From CAYWXV01 sp964462535 (GTDB lineage: Bacteria; Bacteroidota; Ignavibacteria; OLB7), in the NCBI GenBank assembly GCA_964462535.1, contig CAYWXV010000031.1, positions 1 through 32,258 on the forward strand: DNA of 32,258 bases, read 5' to 3'. Below are positions 7,804 through 16,190 of this stretch, in pieces. The stretch's first letter is position 1. Every line of letters starts with the position of its first letter. The position numbers and the translations under genes were made by a program. The notes under the pieces were generated by a model. That model was given only the letters and a program-made list of their open reading frames with translations. It did not search any database and was not told the DNA's origin.

Positions 7804-9812
7804 AGATCCCTCTCGCCATACTGTCGGTTCTGACGTTCCCGCTGATGCTTCATGCTCAAGGGGGCACGCCCGATTCACTGCGCGTGCACGATTCATCGGG
7901 GAGCAAGGGGGAAGAGTATCCACCCTCGATCTCCAGGTCCCAGACTGTGGTTCCAAGAATCGTTGTGCGCGCAGCATCGATCTCATCTCGCGTCGCGCGT
8001 GCGCCGCAGCCGACGTCGATCGTGTCCGCGCGAGAGTTGCACGCCCTTGGCGGCAACGACCTGTCGGATGCCATCGCTCGTGTGCCGGGCGTTTTTGTCC
8101 GCTCGTATGGAGGGCTTGGTGGATTGAAGACACTCTCGCTTCGCGGCACGTCTGCACAGCAAAGCGTCGTGCTGATTGACGGCGTTCGATATCAGGGAAC
8201 GGCTGCAGGACCGCTCGACCTTGGCGCCGTTCCGCTAGAGTCGTTCGAGCAGATAGAGGTGATGCGGGGAGGGGGAGCGTCACTCTATGGCGCCAACGCG
8301 CTTGGCGGTGTGGTCAATATCCTGACGCAAGGTTCCAGCATTGCCTCGCACGCGAATGCCTCGGTGGTGGCGGGATCGTTTGGGGAGAAGGGGGTCGACG
8401 TTCACCTCTCGACCGGTTCGGCACACGACCGCTGGTCGCTCCTGCTTGAGGGACGCCGCACCGATGGAGAGTATTCGTACCCCTTCAACGAGTTCGGAGA
8501 GACCCGAACGGCCACTAGAACAAACGGAGATGCGGAGCGGCTCTTCGCCCGTTTAGGGTGGAGATGTGAGACAGGGGATCGCTCCGAGGCCTCGGTCATG
8601 GCGCAGGGGATGCTGAGCGAGCGAGGAGTTCCCGGCGGAGTCGTCCAGGGGAGTATCGAGCAGACGCGAGCCCGTCTCGATGAGAGAGAACTCTTTGGAG
8701 TTGGTCGCTATGTCGCAAGTGTCGACGACTGGCGCCTGACGATGGCCACCACTGCGCGCGTCAATAGACTTCGCTATCAGGATCCGGATCTCCGCTTCGA
8801 TGGACCGCAGGGAATCGATGATCGCTATCTCCGTAGCGAGATTGGAGTATCGATTCGCGGACAGAGGGCGCTTTCGAATGCCGCCGTCCTGAATCTTTTT
8901 GTGGAGGCCGGAAGCGAGTGGCTCTCGGGAGCCAATCTCGACCCGGGCTCCTCTACCAGTCCCAATCGCCGGCAGGGTGGGGGTGGCGGTGGTTTCACCT
9001 GGTTCCTGGACGAGGGGCTGCTCGGGTGGGAAACGCTGATCGAAGGGGGAGCCAGGGCCGATCTCTTCAACGATGTCGCCGGTTCAGTCAGCCCATCCCT
9101 CGGCGCTACCTGGCGTCTTGATGACCTTCCCGTTCGACTTCGCGTGCGTGGTGCCATGAGTTATCGAGTCCCCTCGTTCGCCGAGCAGTACTATCTCAAC
9201 TACGGCAACACCGACCTTCGGCCCGAACGCTCTGTCAGCCTCGATGTCGGCGGCACGGTCGACCTTACTACAGCTGTTGTCGAGGCGAGCTGGTACCGCA
9301 TCGACACGCGGGACCAGATTGTCTCGACGCCGAAGAGTCCCGTCAGCTGGAGTGCACGGAACATCGCCCACGTGCGCTCCGAGGGTGTTGAGATTGGAGT
9401 ATCAGGGAATGCGCTCGACACGCTTCTCCTGTTCCGTGGAAGCTATTCCCTGATGGCAACGCGAGACGTAACGGACGGACCGACCAATGGGAGAATCGTT
9501 CCCTATGCACCGCAGGAGCTGGCGTCGACGCTGCTGGAGGTCAGGTTCGGAGGTTGGTCCGTTGCCACGTCTGCGTCATACGTCTCGCACCGCTTCACCC
9601 TGGCGAACGAAGACCCCGAGAGTGCGCTACCTCACTACACCCTCGTCGATCTGCGTAGCGGCTACACGTTCTCGATGGCGCAGGTTGATCTCTCGGTCCG
9701 TCTCGAGTGCAGGAATCTCTTCGACGTCGAATACTCCGTCGTGCGGAATTATCCAATGCCGGGGAGGTCGGTGCGGATCGAGCTGGGAATCAGTCACCAG
9801 CAGCCACCGTGA
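7800..9812 (+). CDS. btuB: TonB-dependent outer membrane receptor, BtuB-like
   Basis: This is a 670-residue TonB-dependent receptor with a signal peptide (MKIPLAILSVLTFPLMLHAQ) and a TonB-box-like stretch IVVRAAS near 55. The plug domain, about 65-175, carries LSDAIARVPGVFVRSYGG, LSLRGTSAQQSVVLIDGVRY and GGGASLYGANALGGVVNILT. A 22-strand-type barrel follows, with the typical receptor sequence PSFAEQYYLNYGNTDLRPE. It is expected to import a bound ligand across the outer membrane using TonB/ExbBD energy. Assignment to cobalamin rests on the upstream riboswitch, the BtuG-like neighbour and the BtuB-like plug. The GTG start overlaps the preceding stop by four bases. The final residues (SHQQPP) lack a terminal aromatic residue, which is slightly unusual for a barrel protein. 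Confidence 0.93.
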   Translation: MKIPLAILSVLTFPLMLHAQGGTPDSLRVHDSSGSKGEEYPPSISRSQTVVPRIVVRAASISSRVARAPQPTSIVSARELHALGGNDLSDAIARVPGVFVRSYGGLGGLKTLSLRGTSAQQSVVLIDGVRYQGTAAGPLDLGAVPLESFEQIEVMRGGGASLYGANALGGVVNILTQGSSIASHANASVVAGSFGEKGVDVHLSTGSAHDRWSLLLEGRRTDGEYSYPFNEFGETRTATRTNGDAERLFARLGWRCETGDRSEASVMAQGMLSERGVPGGVVQGSIEQTRARLDERELFGVGRYVASVDDWRLTMATTARVNRLRYQDPDLRFDGPQGIDDRYLRSEIGVSIRGQRALSNAAVLNLFVEAGSEWLSGANLDPGSSTSPNRRQGGGGGGFTWFLDEGLLGWETLIEGGARADLFNDVAGSVSPSLGATWRLDDLPVRLRVRGAMSYRVPSFAEQYYLNYGNTDLRPERSVSLDVGGTVDLTTAVVEASWYRIDTRDQIVSTPKSPVSWSARNIAHVRSEGVEIGVSGNALDTLLLFRGSYSLMATRDVTDGPTNGRIVPYAPQELASTLLEVRFGGWSVATSASYVSHRFTLANEDPESALPHYTLVDLRSGYTFSMAQVDLSVRLECRNLFDVEYSVVRNYPMPGRSVRIELGISHQQPP

Positions 9813-9989
9813 ATACCTCTCAGATCGTGAGGCGAATCACATCGGGCCGGTCAAGAGGTCCGACGAGGATCGCAACGCAGCGATCGCGCATATGTCAACG
9901 GCCTTATGGGTAGAAAGAGTCGTTAGGTTGATCGTCCTGACCGGGCGATGGAGAATTGATTTCCGCGGTGAACAAACCAGCAGAGAGAA

Positions 9990-11048
9990 TTGAGAGTATC
10001 AATCGGATATATCGTCGTTGCGCTCCTTTTCTCGGCCTGCATTGCCGACCCGACAAGCAGCGGTCCGGGTACGATCGTTCCCGGTAAGAACGGGATCGTG
10101 GTCGTGAACGAAGGTGTGTGGGGACAGGACAACGCGACGCTGACCTATATCGACCCCACATCGCATCACGGAGCGACGGGCGACTACTATGCGTCCGCTA
10201 ATCCGGGTCTTCGACTCGGCGACGTGGCGAATGGAATGACTCTCTTCGACGGTCGAGGCTTTATCCCGGTCACCGGATCACGAACGGTTGAGGCGATACG
10301 TATCGCCGACGGCGTTTCTGCCGGGAGGCTGCGGCTGAGCTCGCCCCACGCCCCGCGTTCCGTCGCAATTCTTGACTCGACCATTGGCTGCGTTACGAGC
10401 CTTGCTGACTCGCTGATTGTCTTCGATCCTGTAACGATGTCGGTGATCCGGACGATTGCAGTGGGCCCTTCGCCTGAGGATGTCGTCGTGGCAAACGGTC
10501 TGGTCGTCGTTGCCAACTCTGGGTACGGTCTCTTTCGAAAAGATGAGTCGGGAGCAGGGACGCTATCGGTCGTCGACATCCGTACCGGGATCGAGGTTCG
10601 GCGTATTCCCGTCGGGCCGAATCCACGGAGGATGATCGTTTCGGGGAGTCGGCTCTTTGTCTCGTATGGGTTTGCTGATTCACTTGGCGGCGTCGTACAA
10701 CTGGACGCGACAACGCTTCAGCAGATTGCGCGATGGCCGGTGCGGAACACTCTCGACATCGCCCTGGATGTCGCACACAATAGGCTTTACGTAATTGGCG
10801 ACGACGGTGTAATGACCATCCAGACGGACGACCCGACATCCGACCCGCGGCCGTTCCTCGCTGCTGCTCGATATCCGAACGGGATTTTCTATTCCATCAG
10901 TTTCAACGCTGGCACGTCCGAGCTCTGTGTTGGTCTCACAACCGGATATCAGCCAATTCCGGGTGAGATGCTTTTTTTCGGACCAGACGCCGTCGAGCGT
11001 GGCAGAACGCCGTGCGGGATCTACCCGGGAGAGGCGATTGCGTACTAA
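9990..11048 (+). CDS. BtuG-like lipoprotein beta-propeller (DUF5074/YncE type)
   Basis: The 352-residue product has a lipoprotein signal with lipobox LFSAC near residue 17, then a proline/glycine linker and a seven-bladed-type propeller. The first blade carries NGIVVVNEGVWGQDNATLTY, characteristic of Bacteroidota DUF5074 proteins; later blades contain SVAILDSTIGCVTSLADSL and RRMIVSGSRLFVSYGF. In Bacteroides, BtuG of this fold binds cobalamin at the cell surface with high affinity and hands it to BtuB. The start is a TTG; an in-frame TGA at 9969-9971 excludes an upstream start, and no better codon precedes the signal peptide. The 177-base gap after the receptor gene holds no recognisable gene or terminator, so co-transcription under the riboswitch is plausible. 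Confidence 0.88.
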   Translation: MRVSIGYIVVALLFSACIADPTSSGPGTIVPGKNGIVVVNEGVWGQDNATLTYIDPTSHHGATGDYYASANPGLRLGDVANGMTLFDGRGFIPVTGSRTVEAIRIADGVSAGRLRLSSPHAPRSVAILDSTIGCVTSLADSLIVFDPVTMSVIRTIAVGPSPEDVVVANGLVVVANSGYGLFRKDESGAGTLSVVDIRTGIEVRRIPVGPNPRRMIVSGSRLFVSYGFADSLGGVVQLDATTLQQIARWPVRNTLDIALDVAHNRLYVIGDDGVMTIQTDDPTSDPRPFLAAARYPNGIFYSISFNAGTSELCVGLTTGYQPIPGEMLFFGPDAVERGRTPCGIYPGEAIAY

Positions 11049-11052
11049 CGGA

Positions 11053-11118
11053 CGTTAGAATCCGCTCAGATCACGAGCAGGTTCAAGTCACGCAACACCG
11101 GGCGTGCGGATCTAAACG
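11053..11118. repeat. Inverted repeat at convergent gene junction
   Basis: CGTTAGAATCCGC (11053-11065) and GCGGATCTAAACG (11106-11118) are near-complementary and span both stop codons of the converging genes. A smaller CTAACG/CGTTAG palindrome lies just before. The motif resembles the GTTAGA units of the interspersed repeats. It could form a hairpin that ends both transcripts, but there is no U-tract. Confidence 0.4.
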
Positions 11119-13127
11119 ACCTCCTGGGATTTCATCATCCGCGCGTTGATTGCAACGACAATCGTGCTCAATGACATCAGAACGGCTCCCACAGCAGGGC
11201 TGAGGACGATGTCGTATGCGGACAGAATCCCGGCCGCAAGTGGGATTGCTACGATGTTGTATCCAGCGGCCCACCAGAGGTTCTGCTTCATCTTTGAATA
11301 TGTTCGTCGCGACAGATCGATCGTTGTGACGATGTCGAGTGGGTTGCTTCTCACAAGAACCACGTCCGCAGTTTCAATTGCCACATCGGTCCCTGCCCCG
11401 ACTGCGATACCGACATCCGCCTGCGCAAGCGCCGGAGCGTCGTTGACGCCATCACCGGCCATTGCGACCACCAGCCCGCTCGACTGGACGTTGCGGACTG
11501 TCGCCCCCTTCTCTTCCGGCAGGACTTCGGCCACGTATTCGTCCAACCCAATCTGATCTGCAACGTGCCTGGCCGCGCGCGCGTTGTCTCCCGTAAGCAT
11601 CATCGCCTTGATACCCATTTCATGCAGACGTGCAACGGCCTGTGCAGACTCAGGGCGCACGATGTCGGCGAGCGCAAGTGTGCCCACAGAGCGACCGTCT
11701 CGTAGCACGCTTACTACCGTCTTTCCCTGGTTTTCGAGTCGGTCAATCACGTCGTCGTCAAGGACTGCACCGGTTGACCGAACGTAGCCTGGGCTTGCGA
11801 CAGTGATCCTGCTTCCATCGACAACTCCCTCGGCCCCTTTCCCCGTGATCGAATGAAAGTTCGAGACATGAAGTCGATCGTCGACGGTGTTGCTGATCGC
11901 GGTAGCGATCGGATGGGCCGAGTGCGATTCCACCGATGCTGCCAGTCGGAGAAGGTCGTCCCGCGATAGGTCATCCCCTGTCACAACGTCGGTCACGCCG
12001 AACTCTCCTTGTGTCAACGTTCCCGTCTTGTCGAATATCACCATGCCAACACGACGGGCTTGCTCGAAGGCCATTCGATTTCGAATGAGAAGACCCGAGC
12101 CGGCTGCTATCGAAGTCGACACGGCGACGACGAGCGGGATCGCAAGTCCCAGAGCGTGCGGGCAGGATATCACCATCACCGTGACCGCCCGCTCCAACGC
12201 AAATGCGAGGTCGGCGCCTGATAGAGAAAACCAGGCGATAAAGGTGATTGCCCCTCCACTGATCGCGGTCAGAGTCAACCAGCGGGCGGCACGATCGGCA
12301 AGATCCTGTGCTCGCGACTTCGATTCCTGTGCCTGACGCACAAGATCAATCACCTGTGCAAGGAATGATTCGTCGCCACTCTTCTCGACCGCTACCGTCA
12401 TCGACCCCTCGCCGTTGATCGAACCACCGATAACCTGATCGCCAACCTGTTTCGAAATGGGCGTTGATTCGCCGGTAAGCATTGACTCGTCGACCGTAGT
12501 TGAACCGTCGCGTACGGAGCCGTCGGCGGGAACGCGCTCACCCGGTCGGACAAGGAGTCGATCCCCAATCCGAAGCTGATCGATCGGTCGATCTTCGATG
12601 GAACCGTCAGGACGCATAACGTGAGCAACGGACGGCATAAGAGTCGCGAGCGACTCGAGCGCACGCGAGGCACCGAGGATCGATCGCATTTCGATCCAAT
12701 GTCCCAGCAGCATCAAATCAATCAACGTTGCGAGCTCCCAGAAGAACCCCTCGCCGGGGAGGCCAAAGACAGTCGCGGAGCTGTAGATGTACGAGATCGA
12801 AATCGCCACCCCAACGAGTGTCATCATTCCCGGCGTCCTCTGCCTCAGGTCATGATAGAGTCCACGAAGAAATGGATGACCCCCGTAAACAAAGATGATT
12901 GTGGAGAGGACGAAGAGGACGTGCGCGTCGCCGGGGAAATGGAGATCGTCCCTCAATCCAACCCACATTTGGAGCATGGGAGAGAGGGCGACGACCGGTA
13001 GCGTGAGGAGGAGCGAGATCACGAAGCGACGCCGGAAGTCGTCGATCATACCGTTGTGATCCACATGTCCATTGTGAGACGTCGAGGCTCGAATCGAATC
13101 GGCCTGGGAATGATGATCGTGGCTCAT
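11112..13127 (-). CDS. copB: CopB-type copper-transporting P1B ATPase
   Basis: This 671-residue protein is a heavy-metal P1B ATPase. A short histidine-rich N-terminus (MSHDHHSQ and HNGHVDHNG, within 26 residues) replaces the usual Cys-x-x-Cys domain. The metal-site helix carries CPH at 322-324 instead of CPC, diagnostic for the P1B-3 (CopB) group that exports copper or silver. Other motifs: TGES 218-221, phosphorylation site DKTGT 366-370, and MLTGD and GDGVNDAPAL in the later half. Eight membrane helices are expected. The ATG at 13127 follows a strong Shine-Dalgarno sequence inside the end of the sigma factor gene, with a four-base stop/start overlap. That arrangement points to one operon and coupled translation. 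Nearest alternative: another metal specificity within P1B. Confidence 0.95.
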   Translation of the reverse strand: MSHDHHSQADSIRASTSHNGHVDHNGMIDDFRRRFVISLLLTLPVVALSPMLQMWVGLRDDLHFPGDAHVLFVLSTIIFVYGGHPFLRGLYHDLRQRTPGMMTLVGVAISISYIYSSATVFGLPGEGFFWELATLIDLMLLGHWIEMRSILGASRALESLATLMPSVAHVMRPDGSIEDRPIDQLRIGDRLLVRPGERVPADGSVRDGSTTVDESMLTGESTPISKQVGDQVIGGSINGEGSMTVAVEKSGDESFLAQVIDLVRQAQESKSRAQDLADRAARWLTLTAISGGAITFIAWFSLSGADLAFALERAVTVMVISCPHALGLAIPLVVAVSTSIAAGSGLLIRNRMAFEQARRVGMVIFDKTGTLTQGEFGVTDVVTGDDLSRDDLLRLAASVESHSAHPIATAISNTVDDRLHVSNFHSITGKGAEGVVDGSRITVASPGYVRSTGAVLDDDVIDRLENQGKTVVSVLRDGRSVGTLALADIVRPESAQAVARLHEMGIKAMMLTGDNARAARHVADQIGLDEYVAEVLPEEKGATVRNVQSSGLVVAMAGDGVNDAPALAQADVGIAVGAGTDVAIETADVVLVRSNPLDIVTTIDLSRRTYSKMKQNLWWAAGYNIVAIPLAAGILSAYDIVLSPAVGAVLMSLSTIVVAINARMMKSQEVV

Positions 13128-13675
13128 GAATCTCCTCCTTTCCTGCAGCTGCAATCAAGGCAACCGTGCTTCGCACATGCGCGGCAGGCCAGTTCAAGTC
13201 GCTCTCGCAGCTGATTGCGAGCTCGGTGTCTCCTGACCTTCAGGTTGTTCCGCGTGATTCCAAGCCGTTCCGCGACCTCTCCCGGGTCCCCATCTCCCAG
13301 CTCCAGTTCCTCAATCAACATCGCGTAGTCACTGTTCATTCCGGTGAGAAGGCCGCGGATGCACGCGCACACCTCCGCGAAATCATGGGGTTGGGTCGTC
13401 CCACCGGGATCCTCATCATTCATTGGTTCGAAGTGCCGTTGCTCGAACTGGCGTCTTCGATGGTAGTCGGTGATCGTGTTGTCCAGAATGCGATAGAACC
13501 ATGCGAGGATCTTCTCCTCATCGCGTAGTGCCGTTGCTCCTTGAATCGCCTTGATGATGCTCTCCTGCAGCAGATCTTCCGCAACAGCCTGGTCTTGGAC
13601 CTTTCGCCGCACATACGCAAGAAGCGTCCCCTGTGCCTCTATCAGTGCCGGCTCGACTCGTTGTTCCGACGACAT
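13124..13675 (-). CDS. Cysteine-rich ECF sigma factor, CorE-like (ECF44 type)
   Basis: The protein has 183 residues. Region 2 spans about 10-80 (DLLQESIIKAIQG, WFYRILDNTITDYHRRR) and region 4 about 105-160 (helix-turn-helix around VAERLGITRNNLKVRRHRAR). It has the two cysteine features known for CorE-type metal-sensing sigma factors: a CxC pair in the linker (C103, C105, in EVCACIRG) and a cysteine-rich tail (C164, C167, C172, C175, C177). These factors need no anti-sigma; bound metal switches activity directly. No anti-sigma gene is adjacent. The start at 13675 is preceded by AGAGGTGG; an in-frame ATG at 13741 lies in the promoter region. Coupling to a CopB gene suggests copper-type sensing; which metal activates it is not readable from sequence. 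Confidence 0.9.
   Translation of the reverse strand: MSSEQRVEPALIEAQGTLLAYVRRKVQDQAVAEDLLQESIIKAIQGATALRDEEKILAWFYRILDNTITDYHRRRQFEQRHFEPMNDEDPGGTTQPHDFAEVCACIRGLLTGMNSDYAMLIEELELGDGDPGEVAERLGITRNNLKVRRHRARNQLRERLELACRACAKHGCLDCSCRKGGDS
13134..13140 (-). promoter_or_regulatory. Strong Shine-Dalgarno for copB inside the sigma factor gene
   Basis: AAGGAGG ends 6 bases before the copB ATG at 13127. It lies within the last codons of the sigma factor and decides the copB start over an in-frame ATG 27 bases upstream. Confidence 0.8.
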
Positions 13676-13716
13676 ATCCACCTCTGTTGACGATTGTTCA
13701 GATTCAATCCGCGCCC

Positions 13717-13731
13717 GGCACATAATGTGCC
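13717..13731. promoter_or_regulatory. Perfect palindrome in sigma/copB leader
   Basis: GGCACATAATGTGCC is a perfect 7+1+7 inverted repeat, 42 bases before the sigma factor ATG and just downstream of the putative promoter. It could be an operator for a dimeric regulator or a leader hairpin. No regulator gene is adjacent. Confidence 0.45.
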
Positions 13732-13745
13732 CGCGACACATTCAC

Positions 13746-13771
13746 GACGAGTATGGTTGGGGACGGTTACA
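13746..13771 (-). promoter_or_regulatory. Putative ECF-type promoter for the sigma/copB operon
   Basis: On the minus strand TGTAACC (13771-13765) and CGTC (13749-13746) are 15 bases apart, matching the usual AAC-rich -35 and CGTC -10 of ECF promoters. This would allow the sigma factor to drive its own operon. The call is by eye and similar short matches occur by chance. Confidence 0.35.
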
Positions 13772-13907
13772 CCACCCCGCTGTGCGGGAGTAACCCAAGC
13801 TGAAATCGACTGTAACTCACGAAACACGTGTCCCCCATTTTCGTCGTCCCCCAGCCGCGGAATATCCTGCGGAACGGTACACCACTACCACAAACAAGAG
13901 GACCACC

Positions 13908-16016
13908 ATGCGATCTCTAATCAGGACGACCTGCATTGTAATGATTCTCGCGGCCGCTGGCGCTGGGGCGCAATGGACGCAAACGTCAGGCCCAGAGGGG
14001 GGGAGTATCCGCGGATTGGCCGGCAATTCGAAGGGGTTGCTGGCTCTCCTGCAAAACGAAGACCTCTATCGCTATTCTACCAACGATGCGGAGTGGAAGC
14101 TCCTGCGCCGCCTGCCAGCATACTCGTTGTTCTCCGTTGGGGACACGATAATCGCGGATGGAGTGGGTGGGATGATTCGCTCGTTGGATGGTGGGGACAC
14201 GTGGGAGTCGGTCGGATCCCGCGGTGTGATCTGGACTCTGGATGTGATCGGTTCGACGATGTACGCCATGGACGTCGGCGCCAATGTCCTGCGGTCGACA
14301 GACGGGGGAACGACTTGGACCAGCTTCGCCAATCTGTCGTCCGACGTGCAGGCCGTTGCCACCGACGACTCTATTGCCCTCATTTCGATCTATGGCGTTC
14401 CGGGCATGTATCGCAGCACGGACAATGGGGCGACATGGAAGAAGAGTGTCGAAGGCTTCCCGAAGGAGTCCACGCCATGGCGCCTCTTCCACCATAATGG
14501 TGCTTTCTATTCCGCTGCCATCAGCACCGAGGGCTATCGTTCGCGTGGCGTCTATCGATCAGACGATTCCGGCACGACCTGGTACGCTCTCAATAGTGGA
14601 CTTCCTGAGGCGGACGGACGATTCCCCCTGGTTTATGACTTCTACGCTCACGATGCCGATCTGTCGATCGCGACGACAGATGGTGTGTATCGATTGGGGG
14701 AAACTGGATGGAGGAGAACGCTTGCCGATTTCGCCACGGCTGGGTCGATCGATGGCACCGGTGACTTCTATGTGGGAACGGGGAGTGGCGTGCTCCGGAG
14801 TGACCACGATCAATGGAAGCGGTTGACGACCAACATGCGGGCTGGTGATGTGAACGACCTCCTTGTATCAGGTGAGACGGTGTTGGCTGCAGCCAACGAT
14901 GGCGTTCATCGAACCACGGATGCGGGAGTCTCGTGGAGCGGGACGCTCGACGGATCGACGCTACTGCTGGCGCGGGACGGACAGACCACGTTTGCCATTC
15001 AGTCGCGATCGATCGATGGGGGGATTCGTCGCTCGACCGATGATGGCGTAACGTGGACGGATGCCGATGGTGATCTTCCATATCCGAAATCGGTGACGTC
15101 GATTGCGGTCGGCGCCGCTGGTGTCTATGTCGGTCTTCACGACGTGCGACAGTCGGATGAGGGATCGGGGCTCGTATGGCGGGCAGGGGGTGTTCGCAGG
15201 ACGACCAATGGTGGTGCATCGTGGGAATCGGTGAGCAACGGGCTCCCAGCCCACGATACGGTTCCGACACCCGTGCTTCATCTTGCCGCTATCGATCATG
15301 CCCTCCTCGCCGTCACGGCGGACGGTCTCTATCGTTCAACCAACGATGGCGAATCGTGGAGTGGAGTGACGTTGAGTCGGGAAGAAACCACAACGTCGGC
15401 GCTCGGCGTCCACAATGGAGACTTCCTTGTTGCTGCGAACAGATACGTTCTTCGCTCGAGCACCCTTGGGGCAACGTGGAGGCGAGTGGCTCCGTCGGAC
15501 ACGTTTCGTGCGCCGATCGAGCGGTTCTACAGCCTGGGGGACCAACTGGTCGCACGCGAAGTAAATGCCTCGCCGACAGCGTCGGTCTACGCACTTGATG
15601 GTGACGTCTGGAGAACGATCAATCATCGTCTTCCCGAGGGAGTCACCCCCTTCTCATTTGCTTCCGCAGGGAGTCGGATTCTTCTTGGGACGCTTGGGGC
15701 AGGCGTGTGGACAGGATTGATCGACGGGGTTAGCGGTATCGACAACGGAGGCCCACCAGCGGGGAGCGAGACGTTCATCGTTCCGAACCCCGTCGTCGAT
15801 CGGGGTCTGTTGAGCTATCGACTCAAGCGGGCAGGGGATGTGCGGCTTATCATCACGAACGCGGCAGGAATCGTTATTCAAACACGCGAACTTGGTGAAG
15901 GCGTCGAGGGAGTCAACAGCGTCGAAGTAGCTGTGGATGGATTGGAGGCTGGTGTCTACTTCTACTGGATCGAGTCGAACAACGATGTGCAGATCGGACG
16001 GATGGTGAAGGAGTAA
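13908..16016 (+). CDS. Secreted Asp-box (BNR) repeat protein with T9SS sorting domain
   Basis: The 702-residue product has a signal peptide (MRSLIRTTCIVMILAAAGAGAQ) and many Asp-box repeats of the S/T-x-D-x-G-x-T-W kind, for example RSTDGGTTW, RSTDNGATW, RSDDSGTTW, RSTDDGVTW and RSTNDGESW. Such repeats form propellers like those of sialidases and VPS10 proteins, but no sialidase catalytic arginine triad is evident and no enzymatic role is claimed. The last ~85 residues (IVPNPVVDRGLLSYRL, then ITNAAGIVIQ and LEAGVYFYWIES) are a T9SS type A sorting domain. It is divergent from the sigma/copB operon across 232 bases, so a shared control region is possible. The leader also contains a CCCGC/GCGGG hairpin near 13777-13790. 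Confidence 0.9.
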   Translation: MRSLIRTTCIVMILAAAGAGAQWTQTSGPEGGSIRGLAGNSKGLLALLQNEDLYRYSTNDAEWKLLRRLPAYSLFSVGDTIIADGVGGMIRSLDGGDTWESVGSRGVIWTLDVIGSTMYAMDVGANVLRSTDGGTTWTSFANLSSDVQAVATDDSIALISIYGVPGMYRSTDNGATWKKSVEGFPKESTPWRLFHHNGAFYSAAISTEGYRSRGVYRSDDSGTTWYALNSGLPEADGRFPLVYDFYAHDADLSIATTDGVYRLGETGWRRTLADFATAGSIDGTGDFYVGTGSGVLRSDHDQWKRLTTNMRAGDVNDLLVSGETVLAAANDGVHRTTDAGVSWSGTLDGSTLLLARDGQTTFAIQSRSIDGGIRRSTDDGVTWTDADGDLPYPKSVTSIAVGAAGVYVGLHDVRQSDEGSGLVWRAGGVRRTTNGGASWESVSNGLPAHDTVPTPVLHLAAIDHALLAVTADGLYRSTNDGESWSGVTLSREETTTSALGVHNGDFLVAANRYVLRSSTLGATWRRVAPSDTFRAPIERFYSLGDQLVAREVNASPTASVYALDGDVWRTINHRLPEGVTPFSFASAGSRILLGTLGAGVWTGLIDGVSGIDNGGPPAGSETFIVPNPVVDRGLLSYRLKRAGDVRLIITNAAGIVIQTRELGEGVEGVNSVEVAVDGLEAGVYFYWIESNNDVQIGRMVKE

Positions 16017-16082
16017 CGTGGGCGAATCGCGGCGCTTGCAATGGAACGCCGATCCGCGGACGATGGTGGAGGCTTCAACGAA

Positions 16083-16113
16083 CAACGCCCCGGGCAAAAA
16101 GCTCGGGGCGTTG
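16083..16113. terminator. Strong GC-rich hairpin between convergent genes
   Basis: Arms CAACGCCCCGGGC (16083-16095) and GCTCGGGGCGTTG (16101-16113) pair over 13 bp with one wobble around an AAAAA loop. It sits 66 bases after the stop of the Asp-box protein gene and 77 bases past the stop of the opposing small gene. No U-tract follows on either strand, so termination would be of a hairpin-only kind or the element may protect 3' ends. Confidence 0.5.
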
Positions 16114-16190
16114 GCGCTCTACTACGGAGTTTGACGGGGAGGCAGTCCTCCGTGGCAGCAGAATCGGAGGGGCGGCCCGCTGGAATGGAA

